Of a DNA stretch of 64,000 bases, positions 35,934-43,402 are shown piece after piece. The notes beneath the pieces are model-generated. The model saw nothing but the letters and a program-made list of their open reading frames with translations. It did not search any database and was not told where the DNA came from. Made by a program: the position numbers and the translations under genes. The DNA comes from Candidatus Buchananbacteria bacterium CG10_big_fil_rev_8_21_14_0_10_33_19. GTDB taxonomy: Bacteria > Patescibacteria > ABY1 > 2-01-FULL-39-33. Location: positions 211,460-275,459 of the forward strand of contig PEZY01000005.1 of NCBI GenBank assembly GCA_002773855.1, read 5' to 3'. How positions within the stretch are numbered: the stretch's first letter is position 1; every line of letters starts with the position of its first letter.

Positions 35934-36899
35934 CTAAATTTTGCGAGCTACTACTATTACACCTTGCTTGGCGTAATACTGACCAGAGCTTGATTCCACA
36001 AGCTCAAAGCCAGATTGCTTAAGCAGGTCTTGCCAGTCATCAACCGACAGATAGTGAGCATGACCTTCTTGTTCAACTTGATTCATAAATGCCGAGAGTT
36101 TTTTGGCTTTAAAGCCGCCACTCAAGGCACGATACAATCCTTTCAAATTAAAATTCTTAATCAAATACCAAAGAGAATCTCGCAATACTGCTCCCCAGTC
36201 CGGATTAGGACCAGGTGACGATACAGCTAGATAACCGCCAGGCTTAAGAACTCGATTAATATCTGCCAAGCATCGAAGCAAAGCTTTTTTACTATCGCAG
36301 ACAATTTCACCGTTTTCAAACCACCAGCCGGCATACATTATACCGCCTAAACTGGAGACTACGCAATCCGCGGAGTTATTCCAGATAGGTAGTTCTGACA
36401 TTGTCGATGACTGTACCAAGGCCACGCCCTGACGATAGCCAGAGTCTTTAAGTGTCTGAGGTACTTGTGACAAAGACTTCCAATCAATATCAACCGCAAA
36501 AATCTTTTTGACTTGGTGACCATTTGTTTCAAACAAACGGGCACAGAAATTACCAGCACCGCAACCTAGATCGACTAGAGTCTCACCTAAATACGGTGAC
36601 ACCATTTTGGCCAACTGCTCCTGTAATTCAATATACGGGTGAGAAGTGGAATTAAGTAGCCATAAGACTTTCTCATTCCATTCCCAGAAATCACGAATAA
36701 ATCCGCGAACCTGAGAATTTTTTCTCAACCGTTTAAATTCAGGACTCTCAAAAAATTCCGGCGAATCCTCTACCAGCTCATCGGTAATACGATGAAAGCG
36801 AATCTTGGTACGCCGACGTTTTAATTCTTCCGAGACTTTCTGGGGTGACATTCGCCGCCCAAGCCTCTCCATTATCTTCCGATGATGAGCGTGCGCCAT
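35934..36899 (-). CDS. Class I SAM-dependent methyltransferase
   Basis: 321 residues. Motif I is LVDLGCGAGNFCARLF (about 114-129), with an acidic motif II (FAVDIDWKSL), motif IV region (NSADCVVSS) and INRVLKPGGYLAVSSPGP, the usual post-motif of UbiE/Methyltransf_11 enzymes. The basic N-terminus (RRMSPQKVSEELKRRR) has no membrane segment. Target unknown; UbiE-like members methylate quinones, lipids or polyketide-like chains. It follows the 3-hydroxyacyl-CoA dehydrogenase homologue by 37 bases without a visible promoter, so the two probably form an operon. Ribosome site AAAGGGGA. Noticeably less AT-rich than the flanking genes. Confidence 0.85.
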   Translation of the reverse strand: MAHAHHRKIMERLGRRMSPQKVSEELKRRRTKIRFHRITDELVEDSPEFFESPEFKRLRKNSQVRGFIRDFWEWNEKVLWLLNSTSHPYIELQEQLAKMVSPYLGETLVDLGCGAGNFCARLFETNGHQVKKIFAVDIDWKSLSQVPQTLKDSGYRQGVALVQSSTMSELPIWNNSADCVVSSLGGIMYAGWWFENGEIVCDSKKALLRCLADINRVLKPGGYLAVSSPGPNPDWGAVLRDSLWYLIKNFNLKGLYRALSGGFKAKKLSAFMNQVEQEGHAHYLSVDDWQDLLKQSGFELVESSSGQYYAKQGVIVVARKI

Positions 36900-36936
36900 G
36901 TCTATCCCCTTTCTAAGGTTAGAGCTCTAATTATTG

Positions 36937-37743
36937 CTAATAACTATAAAATCCTGAGCCACTTTTTTGGCCCAATTTTCCAACTGAAACTTTTTCCTGT
37001 AAAATTTTGGGAATCGGTTTGCCATGCATTTGAAGCAAATGAGCCACCAAATCCAAACCGACCATATCCATTACCTGAAAAGGACCGGCCGACATACCAG
37101 TAGCCGTCCGCCAAGCCAGATCAATATCCTCGGGTGAGGAAATATCTCGCTCAGCTAAACTAAGAGACGATTCTTTTATCGCTTCCCACATATACCCAAA
37201 GACAAATCCCGGGTTGGAGCGATGTAGTACTATCGGTACCAAATGAACCGACTGGCAAAATTCTATGACCGTATCAATAGTCTCTTGACTGGTTTTGGTT
37301 CCACGGCCAATCTCCACCAAAGGACGTTCCCAAACTGGTGGCAGAAAATGCATATTGCACATCCGACAATCTGTAGCAGAGTCTGTTTCCAGCATGGTAA
37401 CCGGCATAAACGAACTATTCGTAGCCAAAATACCAGAAACACCACTTGCTATCAAACCTTTGAATAATTCCACTTTCAGATCTTTGTCTTCAGTAGTGCA
37501 ATCAATAAATAATTGATAATTATGTCGTAGATCACTGTTAGCAATTACGCCAGGGTAAATATCAATATCTAAATCGGAAACTTCAAATTTACTACTCAAA
37601 CTATTGATAATATTCATCGATTGATCAAGCACTTGCATACTCAAATCTGTCAATAATATCTTGACACCTTTCATTGCTAAATAAAAAGCGATCTGAGCGC
37701 CCATAAATCCACCGCCAATAATACACACTTTATTTATATTCAT
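36937..37743 (-). CDS. 3-hydroxyacyl-CoA dehydrogenase family protein, atypical active site
   Basis: 268 residues. N-terminal Rossmann fold with CIIGGGFMGAQIAFYLAMKG (NAD-binding), the TNSSFMPV segment (conserved Ser), MHFLPP with the following LVEI (the His-Glu pair) and a C-terminal helical domain ending GQKSGSGFYSY. The position usually occupied by catalytic Asn-Arg after PGF (PGFxxNR) reads PGFVFGY, so the Asn is lost; it may use another substrate. The family includes 3-hydroxybutyryl-CoA and L-gulonate dehydrogenases. It has its own promoter, an AAGGAG ribosome site and the methyltransferase downstream. Family certain, activity uncertain. Confidence 0.85.
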   Translation of the reverse strand: MNINKVCIIGGGFMGAQIAFYLAMKGVKILLTDLSMQVLDQSMNIINSLSSKFEVSDLDIDIYPGVIANSDLRHNYQLFIDCTTEDKDLKVELFKGLIASGVSGILATNSSFMPVTMLETDSATDCRMCNMHFLPPVWERPLVEIGRGTKTSQETIDTVIEFCQSVHLVPIVLHRSNPGFVFGYMWEAIKESSLSLAERDISSPEDIDLAWRTATGMSAGPFQVMDMVGLDLVAHLLQMHGKPIPKILQEKVSVGKLGQKSGSGFYSY

Positions 37744-37790
37744 GACAAGTTCTCCTTTTTGTTCAATTGTAAGGTTCGATTTCTAAACAA

Positions 37791-37819
37791 ATATTATCAT
37801 AAAAGTTATATTTTGTCAA
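37791..37819 (-). promoter_or_regulatory. Promoter of the 3-hydroxyacyl-CoA dehydrogenase homologue
   Basis: Minus strand TTGACA (37819-37814), 17-base spacer, TAATAT (37796-37791). It lies downstream of the ncRNA terminator, so the gene does not depend on the ncRNA promoter. Confidence 0.75.
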
Positions 37820-37831
37820 GTAAAATTAAAT

Positions 37832-37988
37832 AAAAAAATAGACCGAGGCGGGACCTGGGTCTAGATTCAGAGATATCGCTTTAGTCAAGCAACGAACAGC
37901 AGCTACCCTGTTCAGTGTTTGCCTCACGACTGTTTGCCCCTCTCTGAAGGAGCGAAAAAATGAATGCGTTAGATAATGTACTATGAAT
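37832..37988 (-). ncRNA. Structured non-coding RNA, about 155 nt, family unassigned
   Basis: A complete RNA gene: consensus promoter (TTGACA-N17-TATAAT, 38023-37995) and a terminator with 6-bp outer stem TAGACC/GGTCTA (37863-37839) plus seven Ts. In between, TTCAGAGA (37948-37941) pairs with TCTCTGAA (37873-37866), an internal bubble follows, then AGTC/GACT, GCAA/TTGC and an apical GAACAG/CTGTTC hairpin (37913-37894). No convincing reading frame. The closing stem, central bubble and terminal hairpin resemble 6S RNA in outline, but I cannot confirm that. It lies between the dehydrogenase homologue and the FadL gene and is GC-richer than its surroundings. Confidence 0.75.
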
Positions 37989-37994
37989 ACCTGT

Positions 37995-38023
37995 ATTATA
38001 CATACATGCAACAATTATGTCAA
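37995..38023 (-). promoter_or_regulatory. Perfect consensus promoter of the ncRNA
   Basis: Minus strand TTGACA (38023-38018), exactly 17 bases, TATAAT (38000-37995). A second TTGACA lies 7 bases upstream, and a perfect DnaA-box sequence (TTATCCACA, minus) at 38040-38032. Confidence 0.88.
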
Positions 38024-38067
38024 GTGTCAAGTGTGGATAACTACCACCAACAACTGCTATTCTGACA

Positions 38068-38096
38068 TTGACTAAATTTAAGAAAAATGCTAAAAT
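38068..38096 (+). promoter_or_regulatory. Promoter of the FadL-type gene
   Basis: TTGACT (38068-38073), 17-base spacer, TAAAAT (38091-38096); a GGAGA ribosome site lies at 38138-38142, 10 bases before the ATG. Confidence 0.7.
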
Positions 38097-38152
38097 ATAA
38101 TGTTAGCGAGAAGTAGCTAGTTTTTCAACAAAAAAACGGAGATACAGAAAAA

Positions 38153-39334
38153 ATGAAACGATCAGTCCTTTTGACAATTTTAATTTCCATTTTACTAAGC
38201 AACCAATGTTTTGCTGGTGGTCTCAATCGCATCGGTGGCATAGGCTCCCGGGCTGGTGGCATGAGTGGTGCTTTTACTGCTATTGCTGATGATGTCACTC
38301 TCTTTTACTACAACCCAGCCGGCATGTCTCAATTTGAGACCACTTATATCGAAGCCGGGGTTGATGTTGTCGTCCCTCGCCTAAAATATAATGGTCATAA
38401 TTCTGACAATGATGCTTGGCACGCCCTACCTTATGCCGGGGTAATCTATCCGGCAAACGATCGCGTCAATATTGGACTGGGTTTGACCGTGCCTTATGGC
38501 ATGGGGGCTAGCTTCAAAAAAAGTTGGCCACTACCGGAGACAGAAACTCTACTTAGTCTAACCAATATTACACCAGCCCTGTCACTCAAATTGTGTGACA
38601 AATTTTATGTAGGCGTTGGACTCAATATCGGTTATGGCCAATTTAAATACCGGGCACCATTTGATGTTGATGGAATTTTTCTGCCCATTTGCACCGACAA
38701 CGAAGCTAGTGGCTTTGGACTAGGTACTACTATTGGACTGATGTATTTTCCTACCGACAAATTAACTTTTGGTCTCACTTATATGAGTGAGCTAAAGGTT
38801 AATTTCAATGGCGAATCTGATATTTCTATCGGCCCAATTAGTATTCGCGATAAATTCAAAAGCGACTTCACTTTCCCGCCACGTTTGGGATTGGGCATCG
38901 CCTATCAATTTACCGATAGATTAACTGTTGATTTCGATGCCAATTGGTATGGCTATTCCAAAACTGTTAACAGTATGACGCTGCAGTTTGATAAGTTAAA
39001 TTTTGGCAAAACTACCAAGCTAAATTGGCAAGATAATTTTAGTCTACACCTTGGAGCTCGCTATCGCCTAAACAACGATTGGTGGCTACGAGCTGGTATG
39101 GCTTATCAAAATTCTGCTATTCCTGATTCAACCATTAGTCAATTAACACCCGATGCCAGTGGTTGGGACGTGGCCTTTGGTCTGGAATGCGAAAAAGACA
39201 ACTTCTCATTTGGTGTTGGTACTATCTACGGCTGGGGTGAAAATGATGTAGAACCAAACTTCGGCGTTCGCTACCCTGGCAAGTATGAAGCTCAAACATT
39301 AACAGTTGGTCTTCAAGCTAGTTGGAAATTCTAG
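38153..39334 (+). CDS. FadL/OmpP1/TodX-family outer-membrane beta-barrel protein
   Basis: 393 residues. Cleavable signal peptide (1-22, ending CFA), then a mature N-terminus GGLNRIGGIGSRAGGMSGAF with YYNPAGMS (NPAG at 54-57), the hallmark of the FadL hatch domain. Alternating amphipathic beta strands run to the end, and the last residues are SWKF, the terminal aromatic that marks outer-membrane barrels for insertion. FadL proteins import long-chain fatty acids and other hydrophobic compounds across the outer membrane of diderm bacteria. The flanking genes are of CPR type, so this is striking. Solitary, with promoter, GGAGA ribosome site and terminator. Less AT-rich than average here; transfer from a diderm is a reasonable inference. 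Confidence 0.9.
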   Translation: MKRSVLLTILISILLSNQCFAGGLNRIGGIGSRAGGMSGAFTAIADDVTLFYYNPAGMSQFETTYIEAGVDVVVPRLKYNGHNSDNDAWHALPYAGVIYPANDRVNIGLGLTVPYGMGASFKKSWPLPETETLLSLTNITPALSLKLCDKFYVGVGLNIGYGQFKYRAPFDVDGIFLPICTDNEASGFGLGTTIGLMYFPTDKLTFGLTYMSELKVNFNGESDISIGPISIRDKFKSDFTFPPRLGLGIAYQFTDRLTVDFDANWYGYSKTVNSMTLQFDKLNFGKTTKLNWQDNFSLHLGARYRLNNDWWLRAGMAYQNSAIPDSTISQLTPDASGWDVAFGLECEKDNFSFGVGTIYGWGENDVEPNFGVRYPGKYEAQTLTVGLQASWKF

Positions 39335-39342
39335 CTCAAAAC

Positions 39343-39377
39343 CAAACCCGCCCCGATACAATATCGGAGCGGGTTTT
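39343..39377 (+). terminator. Terminator after the FadL-type gene
   Basis: AACCCGC/GCGGGTT with inner CGATA/TATCG pairing, then a T run. Confidence 0.9.
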
Positions 39378-39381
39378 ATTT

Positions 39382-39702
39382 TTATTTTTTCATTTTTTTA
39401 TCAGCTAATTGCTTACTCAATTTAACCACCTCATCAAAATCATCATCCTCCGAAATAATATTTCGCTTTCTTATATCGCACCTCTCACATTCATGAACTA
39501 AAATCCAATTTTGACCCTCTTTATATAAATCCACTGGTCGCATCATACCAGCACACTCCTCGGCTCTATCACCAGGATTAATATCAACATGCTTAGACCA
39601 CAAACACTGAGGACAATGGTTGGTATAACCAGTTCCCTTTACATTTGTACCACAATTAGCACAAGTGAAATCTTCTCTTTTTTTAGTAAATCTTTTTGGC
39701 AT
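39382..39702 (-). CDS. RNHCP domain protein (zinc-ribbon type)
   Basis: 106 residues. Two cysteine pairs (CANCGTN and CPQCLWSKHVD) and a third (CERCDIRKRN) form the RNHCP pattern, named for its conserved Arg-Asn-His-Cys-Pro-type residues; here NHCPQC is intact. Function of the family is unknown; a nucleic-acid role is often assumed. It ends directly behind the FadL terminator and shows no ribosome site. Confidence 0.85.
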   Translation of the reverse strand: MPKRFTKKREDFTCANCGTNVKGTGYTNHCPQCLWSKHVDINPGDRAEECAGMMRPVDLYKEGQNWILVHECERCDIRKRNIISEDDDFDEVVKLSKQLADKKMKK

Positions 39703-39777
39703 ATTAATACAGTTATATTAAATTAAATCTAATAAAAATTCAAATTAATAATTAAACTTAATAATTACAAATAAAAA

Positions 39778-39799
39778 GAGAGGTGTGTTGACACCTCTC
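39778..39799 (-). terminator. Terminator after hisS-tRNA-His
   Basis: 9-bp stem GAGAGGTGT/ACACCTCTC, 4-base loop, TTTTTATTT on the minus strand. Confidence 0.9.
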
Positions 39800-39805
39800 A
39801 AATTT

Positions 39806-39882
39806 TGGGGGGCACGACGGGGGTCGAACCCGTGACCTCTAGGACCACAACCTAGCGCTCTAGCCAACTGAGCTACATGCCC
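39806..39882 (-). tRNA. tRNA-His (anticodon GTG), CCA encoded
   Basis: Full cloverleaf on the minus strand: acceptor GGGCATG/CGTGCCC, D arm GCTC/GAGC, anticodon arm CTAGG-TTGTGGT-CCTAG, T arm ACGGG-TTCGACC-CCCGT, C73 and encoded CCA. Position -1 is C, so the extra G(-1) found in almost all tRNA-His is not encoded. It starts 14 bases after the hisS stop and shares the hisS terminator, so it is probably processed from the hisS mRNA. Confidence 0.95.
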
Positions 39883-39896
39883 GTATTATTAAAGAC

Positions 39897-41318
39897 CTAT
39901 TTGCCTAAACTTGATTTCAAGTTAGCAAAACACTCTTCCTTTGTCAATAACTCTTGCTTTCTGGCGTTCATATCCTTTAACTGTATTTTACCACTAGCCA
40001 TTTCTTCTGGTCCAATTATTACCACAAACGGAATACTCTTTTTGGCCGCATAAGAAAATTGAGCTCTAAATGTATAATCATCACCCAAATAAAGTTCGGT
40101 ATTATAACCATTCTGTTGCAACTCTTGAACCATATCCATAGAATATTTTTGTAATTCTGGATCAAAGATAGTAACCAAAACATCGGTAACAGAATCTCGT
40201 TTATCTATTAGACCTAACTTTTGCAAAGCCACAATTAATCTATCAATGCCAACAGAAGCACCAACTCCGGCTATATTGCTACCAGCAATAAATCTATTAG
40301 TTAAGCCATCAAAACGACCACCAGAAAAAACACTACCAATTTCTGGAATATCAGTTAGAGTAGTTTCAAATACTGGACCAGTATAATAATCCAAACCTCT
40401 GGCTACTGACAAATCAATTTTCCAATTTTTTTGAGGAATATTTAAATCGGTCAAAGCTTTAGAAATTTTTTGCAGTTCATATAATCCAGATTGTCCTAAG
40501 TCATCACTGTCACCAAAAAAATCTTGAAGTTTTACCAAAACATCATCTGATGATTCAGATTTTATTTGTAAAAAGGCAATCACTTTTTCCGCTTTGTTTT
40601 CGGTCATAGCTAGAGCCGTATCATCATACTCATTAGCGGGCTGACGCATTAATTCAGATTTAACACCAGTCAAACCAATTTTGTCTAACTTATCAATAAT
40701 TCTAAATAACTCTTTTGAGTTATCCAAACAATTTACCGCTTCAGCTAGTCCATTAAGAATTTTTCGAGTATTAAATCTAATCAAGAAATTATCAATCCCC
40801 AAAGCCTTCATTGATTGATACATCACTTGAATTACTTCAATATCAGCCAAAATAGAATTGGAACCAATTATATCAAAATCAAACTGTGAAAATTCACGGT
40901 ATCGACCAGCTTGTGGTCTTTCGCCTCGCCAAACTTTACCAATTTGATAACGCTTAAACGGTTTTGGTAAATCTGGATAAGCGGCAATAACTCTGGCTAG
41001 TGGCACAGTCAGATCAAATCTTAAAGTATAGTCTTGATCCCAACTGTCATTAGCAATTTTCTTGTCCTCGATACCTCTAACAATTCTAGCCAAAAAAATA
41101 CTCTTATTAAAATTATCAGTATTACCCAATAAAACTTTTCTGTTTTCCATACCTGGTGTTTCCAATGGCACAAAACCAAAAGATTCATAAACTTTTCTAA
41201 TGGTATCAACTACTTTTTGAGTCATCAAAGCCTCAGCTGGAAGTAAATCCCTAAATCCACCAAGTAATTCTGGCTTAATAATACTATCATTATTATTTGT
41301 TGGTTTTTCACTAGACAT
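39897..41318 (-). CDS. hisS: Histidyl-tRNA synthetase
   Basis: 473 residues. GGFRDLLPAEALM (N-terminal signature), motif 2 RYQIGKVWRGERPQAGRYRE, histidine A motif GLDYYTGPVFE, motif 3 GVGASVGIDRLI, then the anticodon-binding domain. About 40 residues longer than the E. coli enzyme, with an Asn/Asp-rich N-terminal extension. Co-transcribed with its cognate tRNA gene immediately downstream. A TTGACT-N17-TATAAA promoter lies about 110 bases upstream, with an AAAGAG/CTCTTT hairpin and an AAAGG ribosome site in the leader; no T-box was seen. Confidence 0.97.
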   Translation of the reverse strand: MSSEKPTNNNDSIIKPELLGGFRDLLPAEALMTQKVVDTIRKVYESFGFVPLETPGMENRKVLLGNTDNFNKSIFLARIVRGIEDKKIANDSWDQDYTLRFDLTVPLARVIAAYPDLPKPFKRYQIGKVWRGERPQAGRYREFSQFDFDIIGSNSILADIEVIQVMYQSMKALGIDNFLIRFNTRKILNGLAEAVNCLDNSKELFRIIDKLDKIGLTGVKSELMRQPANEYDDTALAMTENKAEKVIAFLQIKSESSDDVLVKLQDFFGDSDDLGQSGLYELQKISKALTDLNIPQKNWKIDLSVARGLDYYTGPVFETTLTDIPEIGSVFSGGRFDGLTNRFIAGSNIAGVGASVGIDRLIVALQKLGLIDKRDSVTDVLVTIFDPELQKYSMDMVQELQQNGYNTELYLGDDYTFRAQFSYAAKKSIPFVVIIGPEEMASGKIQLKDMNARKQELLTKEECFANLKSSLGK

Positions 41319-41452
41319 GATATGGTTTTACCTTTCAGTTAAAATTATTACCTATTAATGTAAAGAGCTTTATGGTACACAAACTCTTTTTTGACTAAGT
41401 TCAGTATAAAATTTATAACAATAAAAACCATAATAGTCAACTAAGCACTAAA

Positions 41453-41481
41453 TTGACATATTTTTATGTGTAGTCTATATT
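41453..41481 (+). promoter_or_regulatory. Promoter upstream of the SLOG-protein leader
   Basis: TTGACA (41453-41458), 17-base spacer, TATATT (41476-41481). Confidence 0.7.
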
Positions 41482-41487
41482 ATAAAA

Positions 41488-41607
41488 TATGATAACAAAC
41501 AAAACTAACAAACCACACCATCACAGCCTTCTAATGCCTATTGAGAAGTTGGTTTAGTGTTATATAAAATATACTTGACCATACCCTTCTCACTTGGAAG
41601 GGTTTTT
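41488..41607 (+). promoter_or_regulatory. Structured leader with intrinsic terminator before the SLOG gene
   Basis: After the promoter, AAACCA (41509-41514) can pair with TGGTTT around an inner CTTCT/AGAAG hairpin (about 41509-41555). This is followed by a terminator ACCCTTC/GAAGGGT plus T run (41583-41607), 23 bases before the ATG. The arrangement suits an attenuator, riboswitch, or a separate small RNA. A TATAAT at 41618-41623, 7 bases before ATG, could drive leaderless mRNA instead. Confidence 0.55.
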
Positions 41608-41629
41608 AAATTAAAAATATAATAAAAAA

Positions 41630-42169
41630 ATGAAAAATAGAAAACTACAAATTGGAGTCATGGGATCAGCAGCTGATTTAAAATATTCAAAAGATATAGA
41701 ACAAATAGCTCTTGAGGTTGGCAGATTAATTGCTAAAAGCGGCAACATTACAATTTATGGTGCTGAAAAAGATTATGATTCATTATCTACAGCCGCCGCC
41801 AGAGGAGCCAAAGAAGAAAATGGTATTACTGTTGGTATTACTTATGATAAAGGCAAGGAAATTTGGGACCAAGAAAATAATACTGACGTCATAATTTGCA
41901 CTGGCATGGGCCGAGGTGGTGGTCGAGAATTTGTCTTAGTAAACAGTTGTGACGCCATTATTACAATCTCTGGTGGGTCTGGCACGCTAACAGAAATAGC
42001 TATTGCCTATCAAGCTAATATTCCGATTATTGCCATTACTGGTACTGATGGCTGGAGCGACAAACTAGCCAATGAATTTTTAGACAGTCGTAAAAGAGTT
42101 TTAGTAACTGCTGCTAAAACTCCTCAAGAAGCCGTAGACACTTGTCTTGAAATATTAAACAAAAAATAA
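41630..42169 (+). CDS. SLOG-fold protein, TIGR00725/LOG-like family
   Basis: 179 residues. N-terminal QIGVMGSAADLKYS, then TGMGRGGGREFVLVNSCDAI and ISGGSGTLTEIAIAYQANIP: the GGGxGTxxE pattern of the SLOG (LOG/DprA-like) Rossmann fold. The TIGR00725 branch is uncharacterised; relatives include cytokinin-activating phosphoribohydrolases and nucleotide sensors. The extra GRGGGREF segment is typical of the family. No ribosome site before the ATG. Downstream hairpin 42187-42218. Enzymatic activity is not established. Confidence 0.82.
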   Translation: MKNRKLQIGVMGSAADLKYSKDIEQIALEVGRLIAKSGNITIYGAEKDYDSLSTAAARGAKEENGITVGITYDKGKEIWDQENNTDVIICTGMGRGGGREFVLVNSCDAIITISGGSGTLTEIAIAYQANIPIIAITGTDGWSDKLANEFLDSRKRVLVTAAKTPQEAVDTCLEILNKK

Positions 42170-42186
42170 AATTTACCAAATAAAAA

Positions 42187-42218
42187 ACCTGCTTATTGCC
42201 TTCTGACAACAAGCAGGT
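42187..42218. terminator. Terminator between convergent genes
   Basis: ACCTGCTT/AAGCAGGT stem; the T run is strong on the minus strand (for the PRTase-like gene) and weaker on the plus strand. Confidence 0.8.
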
Positions 42219-42232
42219 ATTATTTTTGTGGA

Positions 42233-43246
42233 TTAATTAATTTCATGACATACGCTAGCCAAATAATCAGTAATACAAGCATTTAGATGTGGTAATTCAG
42301 GTTGCCCAATACATATCGGGATACTGACTCGTGGATAAACACCATCTAAATCGCCAATGGTTATACGGCGACCATTCATTTGTTCTATTGTTTTAAATAT
42401 TTCTAAATCTTTTTGCAAACAAAAACGAGACAGTTCAACAGCATGCTTATGTGGAATACTGGTCCACTCTGGCATTGGACAGAACGGATAAATATATGGC
42501 ACAGAATATGAAGCATGATTGTAAGTATAAAATGGCAAATTATAACCATTCCAAGGAACACCAATCACTCGACCGCAGTTAGAAATAAATGGAAAGAAAT
42601 CATGATCTGGCATCCAGTCAATAAACTCTTCCATTCTTTCTATAACAATTACTTCACCATCAAACTGATTCTGTAAAGCCTCAATAGCACGAGAAAATGC
42701 AAAGCCAACTACTACTGCAGCGACTTCAGCCTTACATTCCTTAAACATACCCAGAATTTCTAACAAAGTACCACCAGTAAAAGTGCCATCTTCCATTAAT
42801 ATAATGGGGTTGTCACGACAGCTATTAGTAATATCTCTAATTTGCTCTTTTAAGCCGGAGTAACCGGGGCGAGGTCCCAAGCCAATAATATTTCCAGAAC
42901 GATTTACTAAACGATTAATATCAATAGTTTGCCCACGCTTGAGACCGGCTATTTCCACACATGTACTGACAACTACTGCATCTTTGAGATGCTTACGATG
43001 ATCCAAAGCTGTGGTCAATATTTCATCAGCCAAAGCTTCCATCGTCACTGCCCGTACATTGGCGCCAGGAAAAGAATCATTAACTATTCGAATAATACCA
43101 TCTTTAATATCAGTATAAATAGCGGCATCGACATCGGGGGTTTTTAAACCAATAGACCTAAACAACTTAACTTTTTTTGCTAAATCAAACGTTAAAATAT
43201 AGGTTTTATTTTTCTTTAATTCATGACCAGGCTCACCATTTTTCAT
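42233..43246 (-). CDS. Phosphoribosyltransferase-fold orphan protein
   Basis: 337 residues. The central PIILMEDGTFTGGTLLEI (about 147-164) fits the PRPP loop of type I phosphoribosyltransferases (acidic pair, then TGGTL), and VVVGFAFSRAIEAL fits the following strand-helix. An RGQTIDINRL segment lies before it and a long C-terminal part (about 200-337) rich in Pro, Tyr and His (NGYNLPFYTYNHASYSVPY) is unlike common PRTases. No close family recognised. Solitary, with its own TTGACT-N17-TAATAT promoter, AGGAG ribosome site and terminator. It may act on a base, or be a fold relative without activity. Confidence 0.72.
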   Translation of the reverse strand: MKNGEPGHELKKNKTYILTFDLAKKVKLFRSIGLKTPDVDAAIYTDIKDGIIRIVNDSFPGANVRAVTMEALADEILTTALDHRKHLKDAVVVSTCVEIAGLKRGQTIDINRLVNRSGNIIGLGPRPGYSGLKEQIRDITNSCRDNPIILMEDGTFTGGTLLEILGMFKECKAEVAAVVVGFAFSRAIEALQNQFDGEVIVIERMEEFIDWMPDHDFFPFISNCGRVIGVPWNGYNLPFYTYNHASYSVPYIYPFCPMPEWTSIPHKHAVELSRFCLQKDLEIFKTIEQMNGRRITIGDLDGVYPRVSIPICIGQPELPHLNACITDYLASVCHEIN

Positions 43247-43367
43247 TAGATTGTCTCCTGTTGGGTTGAGTTATAAAAAACTAATATAGATTATAAATGC
43301 ACTAACTTGCCTAAATATTATAATAATAGTGATTTTAAGTCAAATCAAAATATAACCAATAAAATAC

Positions 43368-43396
43368 TTGACATTTTTTAGTCAATATGCTAAAGT
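43368..43396 (+). promoter_or_regulatory. rpsA promoter
   Basis: TTGACA (43368-43373), 17-base spacer, TAAAGT (43391-43396); leader about 257 bases. Confidence 0.7.
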
Positions 43397-43402
43397 TTTT
43401 AC

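Noticed and set aside
37832..37988. ncRNA as a riboswitch for the dehydrogenase gene
   Set aside because: The downstream gene has its own TTGACA-N17-TAATAT promoter after the ncRNA terminator, so an independent RNA is the simpler reading.
37826..38014. 62-codon frame on the minus strand across the ncRNA
   Set aside because: No ribosome site, it runs through the promoter -10 box and both arms of the terminator, and the RNA structure explains the region better.
35173..39334. Assembly contamination as the cause of the lipid block
   Set aside because: Promoter and cassette style match other genes of the window, and the block is joined to kinases and hisS without visible breaks; cannot be excluded without reads, so kept as a check, not a conclusion.
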